Part shown: piece by piece, positions 1 to 5,722 of the stretch
Numbering within the stretch: position 1 is the first letter of the stretch
How the letters are laid out: each line of letters starts with the position of its first letter
Source: an uncultured Clostridia bacterium
GTDB lineage: Bacteria; Bacillota; Clostridia; Oscillospirales; Ruminococcaceae
Assembly (NCBI GenBank): GCA_946533615.1
Contig: CAMNBY010000214.1
Span: 1-11,367 of the forward strand
Length of the DNA: 11,367 nucleotides
Reading direction: 5' to 3'
Notes under the pieces: generated by a model
Seen by the model: only the letters and a program-made list of their open reading frames with translations
What the model was told of the DNA's origin: nothing
Database searches by the model: none
Translations under genes and position numbers: made by a program

Positions 1-57
1 GGCGGCAAGCCGCCCCGGGCGCGGGTGCGCAGGTCGCGTGAGCGGCGGCAAGCCGCC
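1..57. repeat. Two copies of a 14-base GC palindrome
   Basis: GGCGGCAAGCCGCC occurs at 1-14 and again at 44-57, and each copy is a self-complementary hairpin with an AA loop. The first abuts the 16-base block shared with the second repeat copy, so the dispersed repeat may start with or left of such a hairpin and may continue beyond the window edge. Confidence 0.55.
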
Positions 58-139
58 TCACAACAGCGAAATGTGCCGGGGCTCCCTCGCGATACGGTGG
101 CACGCAGAGAGGTTCAGTAAAAGGAAAAGCCCTCACAAG
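14..139. repeat. Dispersed intergenic repeat, copy 1
   Basis: This stretch matches 2749-2880 in the same orientation. The best-conserved block is 71-139, which pairs with 2812-2880 at 68 of 69 positions (one A/G difference at 135). The flanking TCACAAC at 58-64 matches 2799-2805 at the same spacing. A 16-base GC-rich block at 14-29 equals 2749-2764. The part between the two blocks differs in sequence, but both copies can form a small hairpin there (here GGCGGC/GCCGCC at 44-57). Inside the core, GTGCC at 73-77 can pair with GGCAC at 99-103. No open frame is conserved in a way that suggests a protein. It could be a REP/MITE-like element or a structured RNA; the sequence does not decide. Confidence 0.75.
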
Positions 140-216
140 ACACCTCTTGCCTCTTGCCTCTCACATCTGGCATCTAAAAGCTTACGGTGGGGGTCAGAGG
201 GCTGAGTGGGGGATTT

Positions 217-235
217 ATTATGCTGTCAGCATAAT
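217..235. other. Near-perfect palindrome ATTATGCTG/CAGCATAAT
   Basis: Nine-base arms at 217-225 and 227-235 flank a single T. On the plus strand it is followed by a T-rich stretch (TTTCTTGACATTTT), so it could be a weak terminator for transcription leaving the repeat to its left, or an operator-like site. No gene reads into it from the left within the window. Confidence 0.4.
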
Positions 236-248
236 TTCTTGACATTTT

Positions 249-292
249 GCACAAAGAATTGCCCCTCTGAAAAGCAGCGCTTCACAGAGGGG
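249..292 (-). terminator. Probable terminator of the metF operon
   Basis: The arms CCCCTCTG (262-269) and CAGAGGGG (285-292) form an eight-base stem just beyond the stop codon of the last gene of the minus-strand operon. Read on the minus strand, the stem is followed by a moderately T-rich tail (CAATTCTTTG). The tail is not a full U run, so termination may be partial. Position supports the call more than the tail does. Confidence 0.5.
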
Positions 293-311
293 TGTCTGAT
301 TTGATATACTC

Positions 312-650
312 TTATTTATAATACTCCTTTTGGAAGCCCACGACCACTTTTCCGCCGTCGATAAGGATAGGGCGCTTGACAAGCATACCGTCCGATGCAA
401 GCAGGCGCAGCTGCTCCTCCTCGGACATTTCGGGCAGCTTGTCCTTGAGGCCGAGCGCCTTATATTGCAGGCCGCTGGTGTTGAAGAACTTTTTAAGGGG
501 CAGGCCGCTCTTAGTGTGCCAGTCCCGAAGCTCCCCGAGGGTGGGGTTCTGTTCCTTTATATCCCGCAGCTCGTACTTTACGCCGTGGTCGTCGAGCCAC
601 TTCTGCGCTTTCTTGCAGGTGCTGCATTTCGGATAGCAGATAAATTCCAT
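312..650 (-). CDS. ArsC/Spx-family thioredoxin-fold protein
   Basis: A 112-residue protein of the arsenate reductase (ArsC)/Spx/YffB superfamily, close to the usual family length. It opens with the strand-loop motif ICYPKCSTCKKAQKWL, giving a CXXC pair at Cys9 and Cys12 as in Spx-type members, and later carries the family signature KRPILIDGGKVVVGF. Family members either reduce arsenate with thiols or, as Spx/MgsR, bind RNA polymerase and sense disulfide stress through the CXXC. No arsenic genes (arsB, arsR, acr3) lie nearby, so an arsenic role is not supported. A perfect AAGGAGG site five bases before the ATG fixes the start. It is the last gene of the operon with metF and the CPBP protein, 29 bases after the CPBP stop. 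Family is certain; arsenate reductase versus Spx-like regulator is undecided. Confidence 0.88.
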   Translation of the reverse strand: MEFICYPKCSTCKKAQKWLDDHGVKYELRDIKEQNPTLGELRDWHTKSGLPLKKFFNTSGLQYKALGLKDKLPEMSEEEQLRLLASDGMLVKRPILIDGGKVVVGFQKEYYK

Positions 651-679
651 ATTATCCTCCTTGTGTGTTGGTAAGCTCC

Positions 680-1786
680 TCAGCTGTTGACCTGCCAGAT
701 GGCCTTAACGATCTCAAAGACGAGGTAGAGCAGGTAGAGCGCCATCGGGACGTTCGTGACGACCGCTGCGCAGCGCTGGCCGCCTGTCATAGCATATTTC
801 TTGTCCTTGAAGAGCAGCTGCCAGCCGAAGGCACAGATCACGAACACGCCCGCAAACAGGAGCACGATCTCCAGCGCGGCAAAGATCTCGGAGGCGTAGG
901 GCCATTTCAGCACATCGGCAAAGTCGTTATAGCTGGCGAAGATATTATTGAGAATGTGTATCACGATGGTGGGGACGATGGAATCGCAGCTGACGGCTAT
1001 TGCACCCCAGACAAGCGCTGTGGCGAAGGCCGAGGCCGCCTGCGGGATATTGCCGTGCATCAGGCCGAAGATAAGCGCCGAGAAGAACACGGCAAGCTTC
1101 TTGCCGAAGGGCTTTAGCAGTGTCAGTATCAGGCCGCGGTAGAGCAGCTCCTCGGCGAGAGGGCCGAAGGCGATGACATAGAGAAATTGCAGGACAAGCG
1201 CCGTTGTACTTGGAGAGCGGAACGAAAAATCCGCCTCGGGCACGGTGACTCCCGCAGCGCTGAGCATATTGGTGATGATAGACACGACGATGGAAACGGC
1301 GATGTTCAGGGTAATGCACATCGGGAACCACTTGGCGCCGTTTTTGACGTGGGTCTTGTTTGGCTTCAGCATCGGCCGCAGGCTGACGTGCATCGGGAAA
1401 GCCGCGACCAGCAGCACGGTCATCAGGCTCAGGGCGACGACCGTCAGGTTCCCGCCCATCGAGAACGTTGAAGAGCGGACAAGGCTCTCGTGCTGTCTGA
1501 GGTAGTCTACCGCCTCCCAGGGCATCAGGTGCAGGGCGCCGTCATGCACAGATGCGGCGATGATATAGTAGAGATAGACATACACATACTGGCAGATATT
1601 ATACAGTATCAGCAGCGCTCCCAGCTTTGAGCAGTTGATGAGCATTGCGTGTTTTTCGCGGCTTCGAGCCTCCATCAGCTGGGCGTAATAGGGGTTGTAG
1701 CCTCGGGGGTCGTAGTTGTAATTGTTATTGAAGCCGTTAAAGTTCCCCGGGCCGCCCATATTGAAATTAAAGTTATTATAGTCCAA
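680..1786 (-). CDS. CPBP-family intramembrane glutamic endopeptidase (CAAX/Abi type)
   Basis: A 368-residue multi-pass membrane protein of the CPBP (CAAX protease and bacteriocin-processing, Abi) family. The diagnostic motifs are present: EELLYRG at 212-218 (Glu212, Glu213, Arg217), FGLMHGN with His244, and HILNN with His277, which together form the glutamate/histidine active site known for this family. Hydrophobic segments lie near 52-78, 112-132, 155-178, 195-210, 230-245, 253-285, 300-322 and 340-362. The first 40 or so residues are unusual, rich in Asn, Phe, Gly and Tyr and probably disordered and cytoplasmic. The start is TTG, supported by AGAGGAG five bases upstream; the next ATG (1759) would cut the Asn-rich segment. 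That ribosome site overlaps the metF stop codon, which suggests translational coupling. The substrate is unknown; family members process peptides or prenyl-type proteins, or serve in bacteriocin immunity. Confidence 0.88.
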   Translation of the reverse strand: MDYNNFNFNMGGPGNFNGFNNNYNYDPRGYNPYYAQLMEARSREKHAMLINCSKLGALLILYNICQYVYVYLYYIIAASVHDGALHLMPWEAVDYLRQHESLVRSSTFSMGGNLTVVALSLMTVLLVAAFPMHVSLRPMLKPNKTHVKNGAKWFPMCITLNIAVSIVVSIITNMLSAAGVTVPEADFSFRSPSTTALVLQFLYVIAFGPLAEELLYRGLILTLLKPFGKKLAVFFSALIFGLMHGNIPQAASAFATALVWGAIAVSCDSIVPTIVIHILNNIFASYNDFADVLKWPYASEIFAALEIVLLFAGVFVICAFGWQLLFKDKKYAMTGGQRCAAVVTNVPMALYLLYLVFEIVKAIWQVNS

Positions 1787-1798
1787 AGCGGCTCCTCT

Positions 1799-2665
1799 TT
1801 ATCTCATAGACTCTATCGCGGCGAAGATGCGCTTGGCGATATGGGGCTTGTTCATCGTATAAAGATGCACGCCGTCAACGTCGTTTGCGATAAGGTCGAT
1901 GACCTGATCTATGGCGTAGGCGATGCAGGCGTCCTCGAGGGCGCGTTCGTCGTTCTCGAAGCGGTTCAGCAGCCTTGCAAGCTTTGCAGGGATCGACGCT
2001 CCGCACATAGAGACCATTCTCATGATCGAGCTTTTTGAGGTAACGGGCATTATGCCTGCCTCGATAGGCACGTTGATGCCTGCGACGGCGCACATATCGC
2101 GGAAGCGGTAGAAGTCCTCGTTATTGAAGAACAGCTGGCTCATCAGGTGGCCTGCGCCTGCGTCCACCTTGCGTTTCAGGTTCAGTATATCTGCGACCTC
2201 GCTCGGGGCGTCGGGGTGTGTTTCGGGATAGCAGGCGCCGGAGATAAAGAACCCGGGTTCGCGCTGCTTGATATACTCGATCAGCTCGGAGGCATAGCGG
2301 AAGTCGTCCTTCGGGGGCTCGCCGGGCTTGAGGTCGCCGCGGAGCGCAAGGATATTGCTGACGCCTGCCTGCTTGAGCAGGTCGAGGACGGCGTCGATGT
2401 CCTCGCGCGTATTGTTCACGCAGGTGAGATGTGCGATCGGCGTTATGCCGTATTTATTCTTGATTATCGAGCAGATATCTACTGTCGAGGTATCGGCTCT
2501 GTTGCCGCCTGCGCCGTAGGTACAGCTGATAAATGCAGGCCGCAGCTCCTTGAGCTCGGCGAGGGTCTCGTATATAGTTTCCGTGCCGCCCGTATGCGAT
2601 TTCGGCGGAAAGATCTCGAGCGAGAAGCGCGGCTTTTTCTCTTCAAACAGCTTGGTAAGATCCAT
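1799..2665 (-). CDS. metF: Methylenetetrahydrofolate reductase
   Basis: A 288-residue FAD-dependent cytosolic enzyme that reduces 5,10-methylene-tetrahydrofolate to 5-methyl-tetrahydrofolate, the methyl donor for methionine synthesis. Its length matches bacterial MetF and family blocks occur in order: FSLEIFPPKS (catalytic-type Glu17), ISCTYGAGG, HLTC, ALRGDL (flavin-site Asp), GACYPETHP, DILNLKRKVDAGA, SQLFFNN and PIEAGIMPVTS. The ATG at 2665 is preferred because AAGGGTG sits about six bases upstream. A GTG at 2674 would lie inside that ribosome site and adds only three residues. A strong promoter lies upstream. It is the first gene of a three-gene operon; the next gene starts 12 bases after its stop. 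No S-box or other methionine riboswitch is visible in the short leader. Confidence 0.96.
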   Translation of the reverse strand: MDLTKLFEEKKPRFSLEIFPPKSHTGGTETIYETLAELKELRPAFISCTYGAGGNRADTSTVDICSIIKNKYGITPIAHLTCVNNTREDIDAVLDLLKQAGVSNILALRGDLKPGEPPKDDFRYASELIEYIKQREPGFFISGACYPETHPDAPSEVADILNLKRKVDAGAGHLMSQLFFNNEDFYRFRDMCAVAGINVPIEAGIMPVTSKSSIMRMVSMCGASIPAKLARLLNRFENDERALEDACIAYAIDQVIDLIANDVDGVHLYTMNKPHIAKRIFAAIESMR

Positions 2666-2703
2666 AGTTATCACCCTTATTATATGAAATAAAATACAGT
2701 TTC

Positions 2704-2732
2704 ATTATACCACACTCCCAATAAAAAGTAAA
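2704..2732 (-). promoter_or_regulatory. Sigma-A promoter of the metF operon
   Basis: On the minus strand TTTACT (2732-2727) and TATAAT (2709-2704) are separated by exactly 17 bases. Transcription would begin near 2697, leaving a leader of about 30 bases, too short for a riboswitch. The dispersed repeat copy 2 starts immediately upstream. Confidence 0.8.
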
Positions 2733-2748
2733 GTTTTTTTTAATCCGA

Positions 2749-2880
2749 CCCGGGCGCGGGTGCGTTTTTTTGATCCGCGAGATCACTCGCAAGCTCGTTC
2801 ACAACTGTGTGATGTGCCGGGGCTCCCTCGCGATACGGTGGCACGCAGAGAGGTTCAGTAAAAGGAAAAGCCCTCGCAAG
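2749..2880. repeat. Dispersed intergenic repeat, copy 2
   Basis: Direct-orientation partner of the repeat at 14-139: 16 identical bases at 2749-2764, TCACAAC at 2799-2805, and a core at 2812-2880 with one mismatch in 69. The variable middle holds a different small hairpin, GCGAG/CTCGC at 2777-2790, in the position where copy 1 has its GC palindrome. A shared GGTGGGGG (2908-2915 here, 186-193 region in copy 1) suggests that similarity continues patchily to the right. A 70-codon open frame over this copy (2770-2982) is not credited as a gene. Confidence 0.75.
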
Positions 2881-2919
2881 GCTCCGTCAAGCGCTCGATT
2901 GAAAGATGGTGGGGGAATT

Positions 2920-2946
2920 AAAAAACACGGGGCTTGTGTCTTTTTT
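2920..2946 (+). terminator. Weak hairpin with T-run after repeat copy 2
   Basis: ACAC (2925-2928) and GTGT (2936-2939) flank a GGGGCTT loop, with an A-run before and six T after (2941-2946). This is a possible weak, A/T-paired terminator that would shield the htpG promoter or end a transcript from the repeat. The stem is short, so the call is tentative. Confidence 0.3.
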
Positions 2947-2978
2947 GTAAATAAATGTCCTGTTTTATGTTACAGCTA

Positions 2979-3006
2979 TTGATTTTCGCGGTGGGTGTAG
3001 TATAAT
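2979..3006 (+). promoter_or_regulatory. Sigma-A promoter of htpG
   Basis: TTGATT at 2979-2984 and a perfect TATAAT at 3001-3006 are 16 bases apart, with a TG-like extension (TGTAG) before the -10. The predicted start near 3012-3014 lies just before the CIRCE element, the usual geometry for HrcA repression. Confidence 0.8.
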
Positions 3007-3017
3007 AAAGATAACGA

Positions 3018-3044
3018 TTAGCACTCTCGGCAAAGGAGTGCTAA
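3018..3044. promoter_or_regulatory. CIRCE operator (HrcA binding site)
   Basis: TTAGCACTC (3018-3026), a nine-base spacer and GAGTGCTAA (3036-3044) match the consensus CIRCE inverted repeat exactly. It sits immediately after the -10 box of the htpG promoter. HrcA, the heat-shock repressor known to act at CIRCE in front of groESL and dnaK operons, is therefore expected to control htpG here. hrcA itself is not in the window. Confidence 0.95.
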
Positions 3045-3138
3045 AATATTTGACCCGACTGGAGCGTCCCTGCTGATGATCATTCGGCAGAAAACGCACT
3101 TCACGATCGGGGAAATGAAAAAGAAAGGAAGCATCAAT

Positions 3139-5019
3139 ATGCAGACAAAGGAATTCAAGGCCGAAAGCAAACGGCTGCTTGATATGATGATCAATTCGAT
3201 CTACACCCACAAGGAGATATTTCTCCGCGAGCTTATCTCTAACGCCTCTGACGCTATCGACAAGCTTTATTTCAAGTCACTGACCGACACCTCGATGGGG
3301 CTTGGCAAGGACGATTTTTCGATCGAGCTTGCCATTGACAAGGACGCACGCACCCTCACCGTCAGCGACAACGGCATCGGCATGAACGAGGAGGAGCTTG
3401 AAAACAACCTTGGCACGATCGCAAACTCGGGCTCGCTGAAATTCAAGAGCGAGAACGATCTCGGCGACGATGTTGACATCATCGGCCAGTTCGGCGTCGG
3501 CTTTTACTCGGCGTTCATGGTCGCCAAGGAAGTAACGGTCATCTCGAAGCCCTACGGCTCGGACAAGGCTTGGAAGTGGCAGTCCAACGGCGCCGACGGC
3601 TACACGATCGAGGAATGCGAGAAAGACAGCTTCGGCACGGACATAATCCTTAAAATCAAGGACAACACCGACGACGAGAAATATGATGAGTTCCTCGAGC
3701 AGTACCGCATTCAGCAGCTTGTCAAGAAATACTCAGATTACATCCGCTTCCCGATCAGAATGGACGTAGAGCACACCCACTACTCCGAGGACAGCGAGGA
3801 GCCCACAAAGACTGTTGAGCACGACACCCTTAACTCCATGACGCCGATCTGGAAGAAGAACAAGAACGAGCTCACCGAGGACGACTACAACAATTTCTAT
3901 ACCGAGAAATTCATGGACTACACGCCACCCATTGCTCACATACACAGCCGCAACGAGGGTCTTGCGACCTACAACGCCCTGCTCTACATTCCTGCCAAGG
4001 CGCCCTTCGACTACTACTCCAAGGACTATGAAAAGGGCTTGCAGCTGTATTCCAGCGGCGTGATGATAATGGAAAAATGCGCCGACCTGCTGCCCGATCA
4101 TTTCAGCTTTGTACGCGGCCTTGTTGACTCAGAGGATCTGTCGCTGAACATCTCCCGTGAGCTGCTGCAGCATGACAGGCAGCTGAAGATAATCGCCAAG
4201 AACGTTGAAAAGTCGATCAAGAACGAGCTTCTCAAGCTGCTGAAAAACGACCGCGAGAAGTACGAGAAGTTCTACGAGGCGTTCGGCCTGCAATTCAAAT
4301 ACGGCATCTATTCCTCATACGCCCAGAGCCGCGATGTGCTTGAAGACCTGCTTATGTTCCCCTCGTCCTTCGAGGGCAAGAACGTTACCCTTGCGGAATA
4401 CGTTTCAAGAATGAAGGAAGACCAGCAGGATATCTACTACGCCTGCGGCGAGAGCATCGAGAGGATCGAGAAGCTGCCTCAGCTTGAAAGGGTAAAGGAC
4501 AAGGGCTACGAGATACTTTACTGCACCAACGACATCGACGAATTTGCTATCAAGATGCTGATACAGTACAAGGAGAAGAAATTCAAGTCTATCTCCGACG
4601 CAGACCTTGACCTTGAGACCGAGGAGGAGAAGGAAGAGACCAAGAAGGCCGCCGAGGAGAACAAGGATATGTTCGACTTTATGGCGAAGGCGCTGGACGG
4701 CAAGGTAAAGGCTGTCCGCCTCTCAACAAAGCTCAAGACCCACCCCGTGTGCCTCTCTGCCGACGGCCCGATAACGATAGAGATGGAGAAGGTGCTTTCC
4801 TCGATGCCCCAGAACGAGGGACAGGACGTAAGCGCCGCCAAGACTCTCGAGCTCAACGCTTCTCACCCGATCTTTGAAAAGCTTAAAGCTCTGTACGACA
4901 CCGACAAGGACAAGCTGACCGATTACACCAAGCTGCTCTACTCTCAGGCCCGCCTGATCGAAGGCCTTTCGGTAGAGGACCCGGTAGAGTTCGCAAACCT
5001 TATCTGCGGCCTGATGTGA
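3139..5019 (+). CDS. htpG: Molecular chaperone HtpG (bacterial Hsp90)
   Basis: A 626-residue ATP-dependent cytosolic chaperone dimer that remodels client proteins, at the normal length for HtpG. The N-terminal GHKL ATPase shows LRELISNASDAIDKL (Glu31, Asn35, Asp38), SDNGIGM (Asp77), GTIANSGS and IGQFGVGFYSAFMV. The middle domain includes the NISRELLQ motif, whose Arg contacts the ATP phosphate in this family. A charged Glu/Lys stretch near residues 505-525 precedes the C-terminal dimerisation domain. The start at 3139 is chosen because AAAGGAAG lies about six bases upstream and the N-terminus then matches the family (QTKEFKAESKRLLDMM). An in-frame ATG at 3076 would add 21 unmatched residues. 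The gene is monocistronic, driven by the CIRCE-controlled promoter, and ends at a hairpin. Confidence 0.97.
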   Translation: MQTKEFKAESKRLLDMMINSIYTHKEIFLRELISNASDAIDKLYFKSLTDTSMGLGKDDFSIELAIDKDARTLTVSDNGIGMNEEELENNLGTIANSGSLKFKSENDLGDDVDIIGQFGVGFYSAFMVAKEVTVISKPYGSDKAWKWQSNGADGYTIEECEKDSFGTDIILKIKDNTDDEKYDEFLEQYRIQQLVKKYSDYIRFPIRMDVEHTHYSEDSEEPTKTVEHDTLNSMTPIWKKNKNELTEDDYNNFYTEKFMDYTPPIAHIHSRNEGLATYNALLYIPAKAPFDYYSKDYEKGLQLYSSGVMIMEKCADLLPDHFSFVRGLVDSEDLSLNISRELLQHDRQLKIIAKNVEKSIKNELLKLLKNDREKYEKFYEAFGLQFKYGIYSSYAQSRDVLEDLLMFPSSFEGKNVTLAEYVSRMKEDQQDIYYACGESIERIEKLPQLERVKDKGYEILYCTNDIDEFAIKMLIQYKEKKFKSISDADLDLETEEEKEETKKAAEENKDMFDFMAKALDGKVKAVRLSTKLKTHPVCLSADGPITIEMEKVLSSMPQNEGQDVSAAKTLELNASHPIFEKLKALYDTDKDKLTDYTKLLYSQARLIEGLSVEDPVEFANLICGLM

Positions 5020-5039
5020 TGTGCTGTGCTGCGCTGCTC

Positions 5040-5106
5040 AGTGAATAGTTTATAGTGAAGAGTGGAGCCTTCCCAAAGGGAAGGCTCTAACTATTCTCTA
5101 TTCACT
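5040..5106. terminator. Nested palindrome, likely bidirectional terminator
   Basis: A central ten-base stem, GAGCCTTCCC/GGGAAGGCTC (5065-5087, loop AAA), sits within an outer nine-base inverted repeat, AGTGAATAG (5040-5048) and CTATTCACT (5098-5106). GAATAGTT/AACTATTC (5043-5050, 5089-5096) offers an alternative outer pairing. It lies between the convergent ends of htpG and the response regulator gene, so it can serve both. There is no clean U run; the 67-base symmetric form could also be a small dispersed palindromic element. Confidence 0.6.
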
Positions 5107-5128
5107 TAGCCATTGACCCCGAGGCGCT

Positions 5129-5722
5129 TCAGCACATCAGCTCCCCGGGGTCAACGGCGAGTATCTGGGCAAGCTTGAGGAAGGTGATGATATCGGGGAT
5201 ACGCTTGCCGTTCTCCCAGCGGGAGACGGTCTGCGGAGTGACGCCCAGCAGCCCCGAGAGCTCGTCGCGGGTCATGCTGCGCTCCTCGCGGCATTTGAGT
5301 ATCTTTTTGCCTATCCTGTTCTCGCCCGCGTATTCGGACTCGATGTACTCGTCGGGTATTTTCGAGACTGGGTGACGCAGGTGCTCGAAGGCCTCGCGGA
5401 ATTTCTCAGTGCTGACGGGCTTTATCAGGAAGGAGCTTGCAAAGGTGTCCCAGCTTTGCAGGGCAAATTTCTCGTAGCCCGTAACGTAGATTATGTTCGT
5501 GCGGGGCTTGATCGCAAGTATCTTCTTTGCAAGGGTTATGCCGCTTATCTCGGGCATATCTATGTCCATTATGACAACATCGAACCTGTACTCCTCAAAG
5601 AGCCTGATGACGTCGGTAGGGTCGCTGGTGCCGATGCACTGGGCGTGAGGCACGATCTTGCTCATCTCGTCCAGATAATCCTCAACTATCAGCTGGTTGT
5701 CGTCTGCTATAAGGATCTTCAT
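5129..5722 (-). CDS. Response regulator with XRE-type helix-turn-helix output
   Basis: A 197-residue protein with an N-terminal receiver domain (about 1-118) and a C-terminal lambda-repressor/XRE helix-turn-helix (about 139-193). The receiver has the acidic pair Asp7-Asp8, phosphoacceptor Asp53 in VVIMDIDMPEISG, Thr81 in YVTGY, and Lys101 in the LIKP motif, so it should accept phosphate. The output domain reads MTRDELSGLLGVTPQTVSRWENGKR in two halves (150-160 and 161-174), a textbook XRE fold with the WENGK turn. This is an unusual output module; kinases of the neighbouring type normally pair with LytTR regulators. The ATG at 5722 has AAAGGA eight bases upstream. The gene overlaps the kinase gene by 41 bases, which indicates a cognate, coupled pair. 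Target genes are unknown. Confidence 0.92.
   Translation of the reverse strand: MKILIADDNQLIVEDYLDEMSKIVPHAQCIGTSDPTDVIRLFEEYRFDVVIMDIDMPEISGITLAKKILAIKPRTNIIYVTGYEKFALQSWDTFASSFLIKPVSTEKFREAFEHLRHPVSKIPDEYIESEYAGENRIGKKILKCREERSMTRDELSGLLGVTPQTVSRWENGKRIPDIITFLKLAQILAVDPGELMC

Noticed and set aside
1..311. CRISPR array, tRNA or protein gene at the left edge
   Set aside because: The repeats are not regularly spaced short units with unique spacers, no cloverleaf is visible, and the only open frame there (218-400, minus) overlaps the ArsC-like gene without a ribosome site.
312..650. Arsenic-resistance function for the ArsC-like gene
   Set aside because: No ars genes nearby, and the CXXC layout fits Spx/YffB-type proteins equally well.
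2666..2703. Methionine-type riboswitch in the metF leader
   Set aside because: The leader is only about 30 bases and shows no S-box or other aptamer structure.
2770..2982. 70-codon open frame across repeat copy 2 and the htpG promoter
   Set aside because: No convincing ribosome site, it runs through a dispersed repeat and into the -35 box, and the frame is not kept in copy 1.
3076..3138. In-frame upstream ATG extending htpG by 21 residues
   Set aside because: The extension does not resemble HtpG N-termini, and the ATG at 3139 has the good ribosome site. The segment is the leader between CIRCE and the gene.
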